From: Planctomycetota bacterium
GTDB taxonomy: Bacteria; Planctomycetota; Planctomycetia; Pirellulales; Pirellulaceae
Assembly: GCA_019347795.1 (NCBI GenBank)
Contig: JAHWKS010000390.1
Coordinates: 1-6,076, forward strand
Length of the DNA: 6,076 bases
Direction of reading: 5' to 3'
Of the stretch, positions 1 to 4,626 are shown piece after piece. The notes below the pieces were generated by a model. It saw nothing but the letters and a program-made list of their open reading frames with translations, did not search any database and had not been told where the DNA came from. The position numbers were made by a program, and so were the translations under genes. Each line of letters begins with the position of its first letter. Within the stretch, counting starts at the first letter, position 1.

Positions 1-188
1 CCGCCCCGCTGGCTTCGGGCGTTGCCCACCCGAGCACGGTCGCGGACGAGCTGCGCCGCAGCGAAAAGATGCTCGGCCGGAGCCGCCGCATCACCCGCCT
101 CTACGTGACCGGCGGCGGCGCCCGCCTTCACGGGCTGCTGCGCCGCGTGATGCACCTCGGGAAGGAAGGCGACTTGCCGGCGCCGTGA
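1..188 (+). CDS. 3' end of an unidentified gene (partial, possible ASKHA-type protein)
   Basis: Codons read open in frame from base 3 to the TGA at 186-188, giving about 61 C-terminal residues; the start lies outside the window. The visible peptide is basic and contains VADELRRSEKMLGRSRRI followed by TRLYVTGGGARLHGLLRR. The pattern of hydrophobic strand, GGGA, then R-L-x-G-L resembles the adenosine-binding end of actin-like ATPases (PilM, ROK or FGGY proteins), where a Gly-rich turn follows a beta strand and a helix closes the domain. That similarity is short and is inference only; I do not recognise the gene. Codon use, rich in G or C at third positions, supports real coding. An inverted repeat begins immediately after the stop codon and may help end its transcript. 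Confidence 0.5.
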   Translation, partial: APLASGVAHPSTVADELRRSEKMLGRSRRITRLYVTGGGARLHGLLRRVMHLGKEGDLPAP

Positions 189-255
189 AGCCGACGCGTG
201 AGCGAGCGGATTCGATGATGCGATGGTGGTTTCTCCCTCGCTGACGCTTCGGGCT
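189..255. repeat. REP-like intergenic inverted repeat
   Basis: The left arm at 189-210 and right arm at 234-255 are near reverse complements. The right arm reads TCCCTCGCTGACGCTTCGGG then CT; the left arm matches its reverse complement with a few mismatches and one gap. The loop is about 23 bases. From memory, this right-arm sequence is a common dispersed intergenic motif in planctomycete genomes, comparable to REP/BIME elements; I cannot verify that here. It starts directly after the stop codon of the upstream gene, a usual place for such repeats, where it could act as a transcript-stabilising or terminating hairpin. There is no run of T after it. Confidence 0.55.
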
Positions 256-315
256 ACCTGGTTGGACTTGCGCGGCTGTGGCGGGGACAGGCGGCTTGTG
301 CCATATTCGAGGGCT

Positions 316-1419
316 ATGAACGCCCAGCACTTGTCCCGTCGCCGGTTCCTCCTCTCGACTGCCGCGTTCTGCGGTTCGCCGCTGTTGGTTCAGGCCGCCG
401 AGCGTGGCTCTCGCGAGGTTGCCTGGCTGGACGAGGTGCAATCGCCTCCCGCCGAGGCGCCCGGGTCCGACCCACGGCTGCGACCGCTGCTGATCGACGA
501 GTCGGGCAAGAAGATCGTCAACCGCCGGCAGTGGGAGGAGCGACGGCGGCAGCTTCGCCGCTGGTGGATCGACTTCCTTCGGCCGCCGCCGAGGAACGAA
601 TCGCCGCCGGAGTTTCGCGTGCTCGAGGAAGATCGCGACGAGGGGGTCCTGCGGCAGAAGATCGCGTATGAGACGGCGCCGGGGATCGAAGTCGAGGCGT
701 ACCTGATCAAGCCGCTCAATCTATCGCGCCCGGCGCCGGGCGTGGCGGCGCTGCACTCGACGGTCGATCACACCATCCGTCAGCCCGCCGGCCTGGAGGG
801 CGCTCCCGAGAAGGCGTTCGGCTTGAAGCTCGCCCAGCGCGGCGTCGTCACAATCAGCCCCCGCAACTTCCTCTGGCCGCGGGAGAGCAAGATTCAAGCG
901 CACCAGCGGGCCGAGGCGTATCTCCGCCGCCGTCCCGGCTCCAAGGGAATGGCCAAGATGCTGCACGACTCGCAGGTGGCGCTCGAGATCCTGGCGAACC
1001 TTCCCGACGTGGACCCGCAGCGTCTGGGCGCCGTGGGACATTCGCTGGGGGCCAAGGAGGTGCTCTACCTGGCCGCCTTCGACGAGCGGGTGAAGGCCGC
1101 CGTCAGCAGCGAAGGGGGCGTGGGCACGACGTTCTCCAACTGGCATGATCCGTGGTACCTGGGTGACGCGATTCAAAAACCCGGCTTCGGCCACGAGCAT
1201 CACGAGCTGTTAGCCCTCGCCGCCCCGCGAGCCTTTTTGCTGGTCGGCGGCGAGTCAGCCGACGGCGACCGGGGCTGGCCCTACGTCAACGCCGCCCTCG
1301 AAATCTATCGCCTCTACGAGGAACCGCCGCGTCTCGGTTTCTACAATCACCACAAGGGCCACGCCGTCCCGCCGGAGGCCGAGGAGCGGATTTACGAGTG
1401 GATGACGACGTACTTGTGA
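316..1419 (+). CDS. Tat-exported alpha/beta hydrolase (esterase / dienelactone hydrolase-like)
   Basis: The product is 367 residues. An in-frame ATG at 223 exists, but the ATG at 316 places a twin-arginine signal (SRRRFLL, residues 7-13) at the very N-terminus, followed by a hydrophobic stretch and a likely cleavage site near VQAA (25-28). I therefore choose 316. The mature protein has the alpha/beta-hydrolase layout. The nucleophile elbow GHSLGA puts the catalytic Ser at 243. An acid is likely at Asp316 or Asp318 in VGGESADGD, and the catalytic His is His349 in KGHAVP. The stretch AAFDERVKAAVSSEGG after the elbow resembles secreted acetyl-xylan/glucuronoyl esterase-like and dienelactone hydrolase-like proteins of planctomycetes. 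The role is probably hydrolysis of an ester on a carbohydrate or small organic compound outside the cytoplasm; the substrate cannot be read from sequence. The ribosome site is weak (GAGG at 309-312, very close to the ATG). The gene has no evident operon partner. Confidence 0.85.
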   Translation: MNAQHLSRRRFLLSTAAFCGSPLLVQAAERGSREVAWLDEVQSPPAEAPGSDPRLRPLLIDESGKKIVNRRQWEERRRQLRRWWIDFLRPPPRNESPPEFRVLEEDRDEGVLRQKIAYETAPGIEVEAYLIKPLNLSRPAPGVAALHSTVDHTIRQPAGLEGAPEKAFGLKLAQRGVVTISPRNFLWPRESKIQAHQRAEAYLRRRPGSKGMAKMLHDSQVALEILANLPDVDPQRLGAVGHSLGAKEVLYLAAFDERVKAAVSSEGGVGTTFSNWHDPWYLGDAIQKPGFGHEHHELLALAAPRAFLLVGGESADGDRGWPYVNAALEIYRLYEEPPRLGFYNHHKGHAVPPEAEERIYEWMTTYL

Positions 1420-1476
1420 GTTTCACTCGGAGGAGACGAGCACGCTGATCTGCACGCTATTCGAGCACTACGGATT

Positions 1477-1483
1477 GGAGGGG
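1477..1483 (+). promoter_or_regulatory. Strong ribosome binding site that decides the 1490 start
   Basis: GGAGGGG lies 6 bases upstream of the ATG at 1490. A TTG at 1475 in the same frame would add five residues, but it overlaps this ribosome site and has none of its own, so ATG 1490 is preferred. Confidence 0.75.
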
Positions 1484-1489
1484 ATCGCC

Positions 1490-1696
1490 ATGCCCTACAC
1501 GATGGAAGAGTTCAAGCGAGAGTTCCTGCGAGAGCATCCCGATGAGCTCTCGCCGGAGGAGCGCCTCAAGGGACTGCCGCTGGAAGAACGCCTCAAAGGC
1601 TTTTCGATGGACGACCTATTCCGAGCCTTATCGCAAGACGAGTTGAAATCCCTCGCCGAACGGATACGACAGGAACGGGACAAGAATTCGGATTAG
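1490..1696 (+). CDS. Small acidic LSPEERLKG-repeat protein of unknown function
   Basis: The product is 68 residues, highly charged and without Cys or membrane segments, so probably cytoplasmic and helical. After an N-terminal MPYTMEEFKREFLREHPDE come four consecutive 9-residue units (residues 20-55): LSPEERLKG, LPLEERLKG, FSMDDLFRA and LSQDELKSL. The chain ends in a basic/acidic helix (AERIRQERDKNSD). From memory, short proteins with such repeats recur in planctomycetes and cyanobacteria and have no assigned function. In some genomes similar segments sit at the ends of Rpn/PD-(D/E)XK transposase-like proteins, but no such domain is present here. The good ribosome site, the regular repeat and codon use support a real gene. 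The thioesterase gene starts 27 bases after the stop, so the two may share a transcript. Confidence 0.75.
   Translation: MPYTMEEFKREFLREHPDELSPEERLKGLPLEERLKGFSMDDLFRALSQDELKSLAERIRQERDKNSD
1547..1654 (+). repeat. Four degenerate 27-bp tandem units inside the small protein gene
   Basis: Units run 1547-1573, 1574-1600, 1601-1627 and 1628-1654, each coding nine residues on the pattern L-S-x-E/D-E/D-x-L-K/R-x. Units 1 and 2 share EERLKG at protein level with synonymous DNA changes; units 3 and 4 have diverged further. The pattern suggests old in-frame duplication held by selection on the protein. Confidence 0.75.
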
Positions 1697-1723
1697 GCGC
1701 CTTGCCGCGGATTCGCGGATGCA

Positions 1724-2173
1724 ATGATGTCCTCCCCCGCCGACCTGGCCGATTTCCCCGTGGTGATCACGCTCCCCGTCCTGTGGGGCGACCAGGATGC
1801 GTTCGGGCACGTGAATAACACGGTTCCGATCCGCTGGTTCGAGTCGGCCCGGATTGCCTACATCGAGACGCCGGAGATTGCGGAGTTGCTGAAGCGGGAG
1901 AAGGTGGGGCCGATCCTGGCGGCGATCGCGTGCAACTACCGGCGGCAGATCACCTATCCGGACACCGTCTCCATCGGCGCCCGCGTGACGCGTCTGGGGG
2001 GCGCCAGCCTGACGATGGTCCACAAGGTGTGGAGCGAGCAGCAACGGGCGATCGTCGCCGACGGCGAATCGACAATCGTCATCTTCGACTACGCCGCCCA
2101 GCGCCCCACGCGCATCAGCGATCCGCTGCGGACCGCGATGGCGAAGCTGGAAGGCGGCCGGCTCGAAAGGTAG
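1724..2173 (+). CDS. Acyl-CoA thioesterase of the hotdog (4HBT / YbgC-FadM-like) family
   Basis: The product is 149 residues, the usual size for a single-hotdog thioesterase, and should hydrolyse an acyl-CoA (or acyl-ACP) thioester in the cytoplasm. The N-terminal signature WGDQDAFGHVNN (residues 21-32) is the 4HBT active-site region, with Asp25 the likely catalytic residue in D-x-x-G-H-V-N-N. It is followed by the long hotdog helix RWFESARIAYIE (residues 37-48). CNYRRQITYPDTVSIGARV and the strand pair ASLTMVHKVWSEQQRAIVADGESTIVIFD are typical of the later beta sheet. There are two adjacent ATG codons (1724 and 1727) and no clear ribosome site, so the start could be one residue later. The substrate is not predictable. 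It lies 27 bases after the repeat-protein gene, perhaps in the same transcript. Confidence 0.88.
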   Translation: MMSSPADLADFPVVITLPVLWGDQDAFGHVNNTVPIRWFESARIAYIETPEIAELLKREKVGPILAAIACNYRRQITYPDTVSIGARVTRLGGASLTMVHKVWSEQQRAIVADGESTIVIFDYAAQRPTRISDPLRTAMAKLEGGRLER

Positions 2174-2311
2174 GGAGCTGTCGTGAACCGCTCTGCATAG
2201 AGAAGGTTTATCGAGGCAGGTCCTTATCCAACTTCGATGCCCCCGGCGCCGGGGGCTTCCGAAGCCGATCAGCCGAATGCCGCTCTCTGGGTCTTATCTG
2301 GCCCCTGAGGC
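2174..2311 (+). other. Non-coding gap with hairpins upstream of the nsrR promoter
   Basis: No ORF here shows protein-like composition. The stretch contains the strong GC palindrome listed separately (2239-2256). A weaker RNA hairpin is possible around 2289-2306, where GGGTC and GGCCC can pair using a G-U pair around a six-base loop. It separates the thioesterase gene from the regulator gene and its promoter. Confidence 0.5.
2232..2264 (+). terminator. Strong GC hairpin, possible terminator of the thioesterase transcript
   Basis: The core at 2239-2256 is a perfect 18-bp palindrome, GCCCCCGGCGCCGGGGGC. Outer arms CTTCG (2232-2236) and CGAAG (2260-2264) extend it across a small internal loop (AT against TTC), giving a stem-loop of about 33 bases. 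It sits between the stop at 2173 and the regulator promoter, where a terminator would be expected. It lacks the T-run of an intrinsic terminator, and the perfect symmetry leaves only a small loop, so a protein-binding palindrome is an alternative. Confidence 0.5.
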
Positions 2312-2340
2312 TTGACAGCGGCGCGTGGCCGCCTTAAACA
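2312..2340 (+). promoter_or_regulatory. Putative sigma-70-type promoter of the nsrR-like gene
   Basis: A perfect -35 hexamer TTGACA is at 2312-2317. The best -10 candidate at 17-base spacing is TAAACA (2335-2340), a weak match. A start of transcription near 2347 would fall inside the dyad at 2345-2369, the right place for a repressor to block initiation. The -35 is clear; the -10 is inference. Confidence 0.5.
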
Positions 2341-2344
2341 TGTA

Positions 2345-2369
2345 AAAGATGTACGATTCTTACGTCTTT
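2345..2369. promoter_or_regulatory. NsrR-like operator (inverted repeat) just upstream of the Rrf2 gene
   Basis: Half sites AAAGATGTA (2345-2353) and TACGTCTTT (2361-2369) are inverted repeats with one mismatch, separated by seven bases (CGATTCT). The known NsrR operator has half sites of the AAGATGYA type in inverted orientation, also separated by seven bases, so both sequence and spacing agree. The dyad ends 10 bases before the regulator ATG and probably overlaps the start of transcription, which suggests autorepression relieved when nitric oxide damages the regulator's Fe-S cluster. Confidence 0.7.
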
Positions 2370-2379
2370 AGGCGACCCG

Positions 2380-2817
2380 ATGCGATTCGCTCTTCAAACC
2401 GACTTTGCGCTGCGGACCTTGATCTACCTGGCGATGCAGGACGAGCGCGCCACGATCGGCGACGTCGCGGCGTTTTACGGCATCTCGGCCGCCCACGTCG
2501 CGAAGGTGGTGAACCAGCTCAGCCGGCTGGGCTATGTGCGGAGCATCCGCGGGATCGGCGGCGGCGTAGAGCTGGCCCGCGACCCGCGGGACATCTCCGT
2601 GGGCGAGGTGGTGCTCGCCTTTGAAGGCAATCTGCACCTGCTGGAGTGCATCGGCGTGGAAGACGTGTGCGTCATCCAGCCGTTCTGCAAGCTCAAAGGC
2701 GTTCTCGCGGAGGCGGAGCGGATCCAGACGGATTACCTCCGCGGCGTCACCCTCCAAGACGTGCTTCCCACGCGGCGGCAGACCCGGCGAGTCGAGGCCG
2801 CGCGGCAAGGCGGATAA
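2380..2817 (+). CDS. nsrR: Rrf2-family Fe-S transcriptional regulator, NsrR-type
   Basis: The product is 145 residues, close to characterised NsrR proteins (about 140-150). NsrR is a cytoplasmic dimeric repressor whose Fe-S cluster reacts with nitric oxide, releasing DNA. The N-terminus MRFALQTDFALRTLIYLAM matches the family, and Asp8 corresponds to the non-cysteine cluster ligand described in Streptomyces NsrR. The winged helix-turn-helix spans about residues 25-65, with recognition helix SAAHVAKVVNQLSRLGYV and wing RGIGGGVEL. Three cysteines, Cys90, Cys97 and Cys103, lie in the cluster-binding loop (ECIGVEDVCVIQPFCKLK). The first spacing is six residues, slightly longer than I recall for other NsrR proteins. 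The C-terminal tail is basic. An NsrR-like dyad sits directly upstream. The cytochrome gene begins 51 bases downstream on the same strand and is probably co-transcribed. Other Rrf2 members (IscR, RsrR) are less likely because of the NsrR-like HTH and operator. Confidence 0.82.
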   Translation: MRFALQTDFALRTLIYLAMQDERATIGDVAAFYGISAAHVAKVVNQLSRLGYVRSIRGIGGGVELARDPRDISVGEVVLAFEGNLHLLECIGVEDVCVIQPFCKLKGVLAEAERIQTDYLRGVTLQDVLPTRRQTRRVEAARQGG

Positions 2818-2857
2818 GTCATTTCCACTCCACACTTCCCTCCTATTTTTCACCCCC

Positions 2858-2863
2858 AGGAGA
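2858..2863 (+). promoter_or_regulatory. Ribosome binding site of the cytochrome gene
   Basis: AGGAGA lies 5 bases before the ATG at 2869. It follows a pyrimidine-rich, hairpin-free 51-base spacer after the regulator stop, in which I see no second operator or promoter. This supports read-through from the regulator gene. Confidence 0.7.
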
Positions 2864-2868
2864 AATCC

Positions 2869-3399
2869 ATGCAGCGCCGACTAACCGCTTCTCTGGCAGC
2901 CCTGACCATGATCGCTTTGGCCGGCGTCGTCGCCGCGCAGAAGCCGGCGGACAAGCCGAAGGTTGATGAAGCCGCCGTGGCCCGCGCTCGCAAGACGGCG
3001 GCCATGCTGGACGACGTCTACAAGAACGCGATCGTGCTGATTACCGACAAGTACGTTCACGACGAGAGCGACTTCGCCGCCGGCGCCGCGGCGGTGCAGC
3101 TCTTCAAGACGATCTCTGACAAGGGGTGGCACAACGTCCGCCTGCTGGACGCCACCGGCGATCCCTTCGACGCGGAAAACGTGGCGAAGGACCAGTTCGA
3201 GAAGGAGGGCATCACTTCTCTCAAGCAGGGCAAGGCCACCGTTGAGCAGGTTGTCCAGAAAGACGATGAGCCGTACCTGCGCGTGATGACGCCCGTGCCC
3301 GTGGTGTTGAAGAAGTGCATCATGTGCCATCCGCACTATGAAGACGCCAGGCCGGGCGAGCCGATCGGCGCCATCAGTTACACGATCCCGATCGAGTAA
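2869..3399 (+). CDS. Secreted mono-heme c-type cytochrome, DUF3365 / Tll0287-like
   Basis: The product is 176 residues. A signal peptide (residues 1-23, RR then a hydrophobic core ending VAA) sends it across the membrane. The mature protein looks like the DUF3365 (Tll0287-like) domain: a long N-terminal helix, the central stretch DKGWHNVRLLDATGDPFDAEN, then PYLRVMTPVPVVLKKC leading to one heme site CIMCH (Cys150, Cys153, His154), and the closing IGAISYTIPI strand. In known members the heme sits in a PAS-like fold and the domain often serves as a sensor of redox state or gas. The only cysteines are the two that attach heme, so a distal Cys ligand, as I recall for Tll0287, is impossible; His64 (YVHDE) or His88 (GWHNV) are candidates. 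Its position behind an NsrR-type regulator suggests a nitric-oxide or nitrosative-stress role, which is inference from context. Confidence 0.82.
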   Translation: MQRRLTASLAALTMIALAGVVAAQKPADKPKVDEAAVARARKTAAMLDDVYKNAIVLITDKYVHDESDFAAGAAAVQLFKTISDKGWHNVRLLDATGDPFDAENVAKDQFEKEGITSLKQGKATVEQVVQKDDEPYLRVMTPVPVVLKKCIMCHPHYEDARPGEPIGAISYTIPIE

Positions 3400-3401
3400 A
3401 C

Positions 3402-3434
3402 GCGGCGCGGGCGTCTCAAATCTTGCGGCGCCGC
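3402..3434. terminator. GC-rich inverted repeat at the convergent gene junction
   Basis: GCGGCGC (3402-3408) and GCGCCGC (3428-3434) could form a stem around a 19-base loop. The two convergent stop codons are only 16 bases apart, so the right arm lies in the last codons of the minus-strand gene. There is no T-run, so a terminator role is tentative; overlapping convergent transcripts are as likely. Confidence 0.25.
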
Positions 3435-3988
3435 CAGAATGCGCGGAGGATGAAGAAGAAGGCGGCGCCGCCGGCGGCGAAACCAAAGACCCACGCCATC
3501 ACAAACCCCGGCTCGCTCTCCGCGGAGAAGGCGAGGAAGCCGGTCGGGAAACACGTCGCCACGAACACGATGATCGCGGCCACCGTGGCCAAGGCGGCCA
3601 CGCCGAACGATCCCAGAAACGTGACGATCTTCTGCGCCACGTCCATCGGCCGGCCCTGCTGCTTAAGCCGTCCCTGAAGCATCACCGTTCGCACGACCGC
3701 GGGAACCGCCGCCGCGGCGAACAACGCGCCCCACCCCGGCGCCTGGGAGAGGATTCCCAGCAGCACGGCCGCGAGCGTGATGATCAGGAACAGCGAGTCG
3801 AGCCCGAACGTGCGGGCCGCGCCGGAGCGCACGAACTTGGGCGGGGCGGCGCCCTCTTTCGCCAGCGGCGACTCGTCCGCCGGCGCCGGCGCCTTCAGCG
3901 GCGCATTGCACAGCCAGCATTGCGTGCGGCCGGCCGGGTTTTCGGCGCCGCAGTCGCGGCAAGTGATGGCCGAAGTTGGATCGCTCAT
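3416..3988 (-). CDS. Zinc-ribbon membrane protein of unknown function
   Basis: The product is 190 residues. The N-terminus carries a CxxC-x10-CxxC zinc ribbon (Cys10, Cys13, Cys24, Cys27: TCRDCGAENP ... QCWLCNAP), then a Pro/Ala-rich linker (31-58). Four probable transmembrane segments follow (about 62-80, 83-101, 120-149 and 162-182) and the chain ends in a positively charged tail (WRRRKI). Such an N-terminal ribbon is probably cytoplasmic and may bind protein or nucleic acid; the family is not one I can name. The start at 3988 is fixed by AGGAGG six bases upstream; an upstream in-frame ATG at 4078 lies inside the previous gene and would add a low-complexity Arg/Pro stretch. It is last in a three-gene operon, two bases after the preceding stop. 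Confidence 0.78.
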   Translation of the reverse strand: MSDPTSAITCRDCGAENPAGRTQCWLCNAPLKAPAPADESPLAKEGAAPPKFVRSGAARTFGLDSLFLIITLAAVLLGILSQAPGWGALFAAAAVPAVVRTVMLQGRLKQQGRPMDVAQKIVTFLGSFGVAALATVAAIIVFVATCFPTGFLAFSAESEPGFVMAWVFGFAAGGAAFFFILRAFWRRRKI

Positions 3989-3990
3989 CC

Positions 3991-4620
3991 TCAGCCTCCT
4001 GCGCTGGTGATACGCTGGGCGAAGTCGTCCGCCAGGGCCTGGGCCCGCCGGACGATCTGGCCGAGCACGACCCCGCACAGGGCCAGGCTGAGGTGGACCA
4101 TGAACTGCTCGATCGGCGGCACGGCGTGGTCGGGATCAAACCAGACCGGGTCGCTCATGCCCACCACGGCCAGGTAGCCGGCCATGCAGCCCAGCGTGGC
4201 GAACCACATCAGCGGCACGCTAAACCGCAGCGCCGCCAACGCCAGCACCAGGAAGTAGATGAAGACGACGGCGCTGTTGGCCTTCGACTGCGTCAAGACC
4301 GCCAGCCCCGTCAGCAGGAAGATATCGGCCGCCGTCGCCAGGTACGGCAGCCATCGCGGAAACACTCGTCCGCGGAGGCAAAGGGCGATGGTGATCGCCG
4401 CCAGCGTCCACGCGGCCGCCAGCGCCGTCGCCGCGCGGTGGAAAGCATCGGCCCCGGCGTCGCGGTCTGAGAGCAGGTAGTAGTTGGCCAGTTGCAGCCC
4501 ATAGAAGGCGCCGACCGCGAGAATTCGCAGCAGGTTGGCGCGGCGCTCGCCGTCGAACGCCTGCCATCGCTGCACGATGAACCACTGCCGCTGGTGGGCC
4601 TCGACGGGCACGCCGGCCAT
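3991..4620 (-). CDS. Six-helix integral membrane protein of unknown function
   Basis: The product is 209 residues. After a charged N-terminus (about 28 residues, EAHQRQWFIVQRWQAFDGERR) there are six probable transmembrane segments at roughly 30-48, 64-82, 90-109, 115-131, 134-154 and 170-189, then a short cytoplasmic helix (RRAQALADDFAQRITSAGG). The stretch SAVVFIYFLVLALAALRFSVPLMWFATLGCMAGYLAVV resembles the membrane sensor part found upstream of cyclase or kinase domains in planctomycete signalling proteins, but no output domain is present. It could be a freestanding version of that module; this is a weak inference. It lies six bases after the stop of the CxxCH/QW-repeat gene and two bases before the zinc-ribbon gene, so the three are probably co-transcribed. 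The ribosome site is weak (GAAGAG region). Confidence 0.75.
   Translation of the reverse strand: MAGVPVEAHQRQWFIVQRWQAFDGERRANLLRILAVGAFYGLQLANYYLLSDRDAGADAFHRAATALAAAWTLAAITIALCLRGRVFPRWLPYLATAADIFLLTGLAVLTQSKANSAVVFIYFLVLALAALRFSVPLMWFATLGCMAGYLAVVGMSDPVWFDPDHAVPPIEQFMVHLSLALCGVVLGQIVRRAQALADDFAQRITSAGG
3995..4000 (-). promoter_or_regulatory. Consensus ribosome binding site of the zinc-ribbon gene
   Basis: On the minus strand AGGAGG lies six bases before the ATG at 3988, within the last codons of the upstream gene. It decides the start of the zinc-ribbon gene and indicates coupled translation. Confidence 0.75.
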
Positions 4621-4626
4621 AGGCGC

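Noticed and set aside
223..315. Upstream in-frame ATG at 223 extending the hydrolase by 31 residues
   Set aside because: The extension crosses the inverted repeat region, has no ribosome site and would bury the Tat signal inside the protein. ATG 316 is preferred.
721..1203. Minus-strand open frame inside the hydrolase gene
   Set aside because: It is antisense to the catalytic region of a well-supported hydrolase and has no recognisable domain or ribosome site.
1547..1654. Tandem units considered as a CRISPR-like or non-coding repeat
   Set aside because: The units are contiguous without spacers and vary at synonymous sites, so they are coding repeats.
1930..2337. Second plus-strand frame overlapping the thioesterase
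   Set aside because: It is an out-of-frame shadow rich in Arg and Ala; the hotdog-fold frame has clear family motifs.
2818..2868. Second regulator site between the nsrR-like and cytochrome genes
   Set aside because: The spacer contains no half site like AAGATGYA and no dyad, only a pyrimidine-rich stretch and a ribosome site.
3338..4177. Long plus-strand open frame (279 codons) across the zinc-ribbon gene
   Set aside because: Its translation is Arg/Gly/His-rich low-complexity sequence antisense to two genes with clear membrane segments and ribosome sites. Such frames arise from GC-rich codon use.
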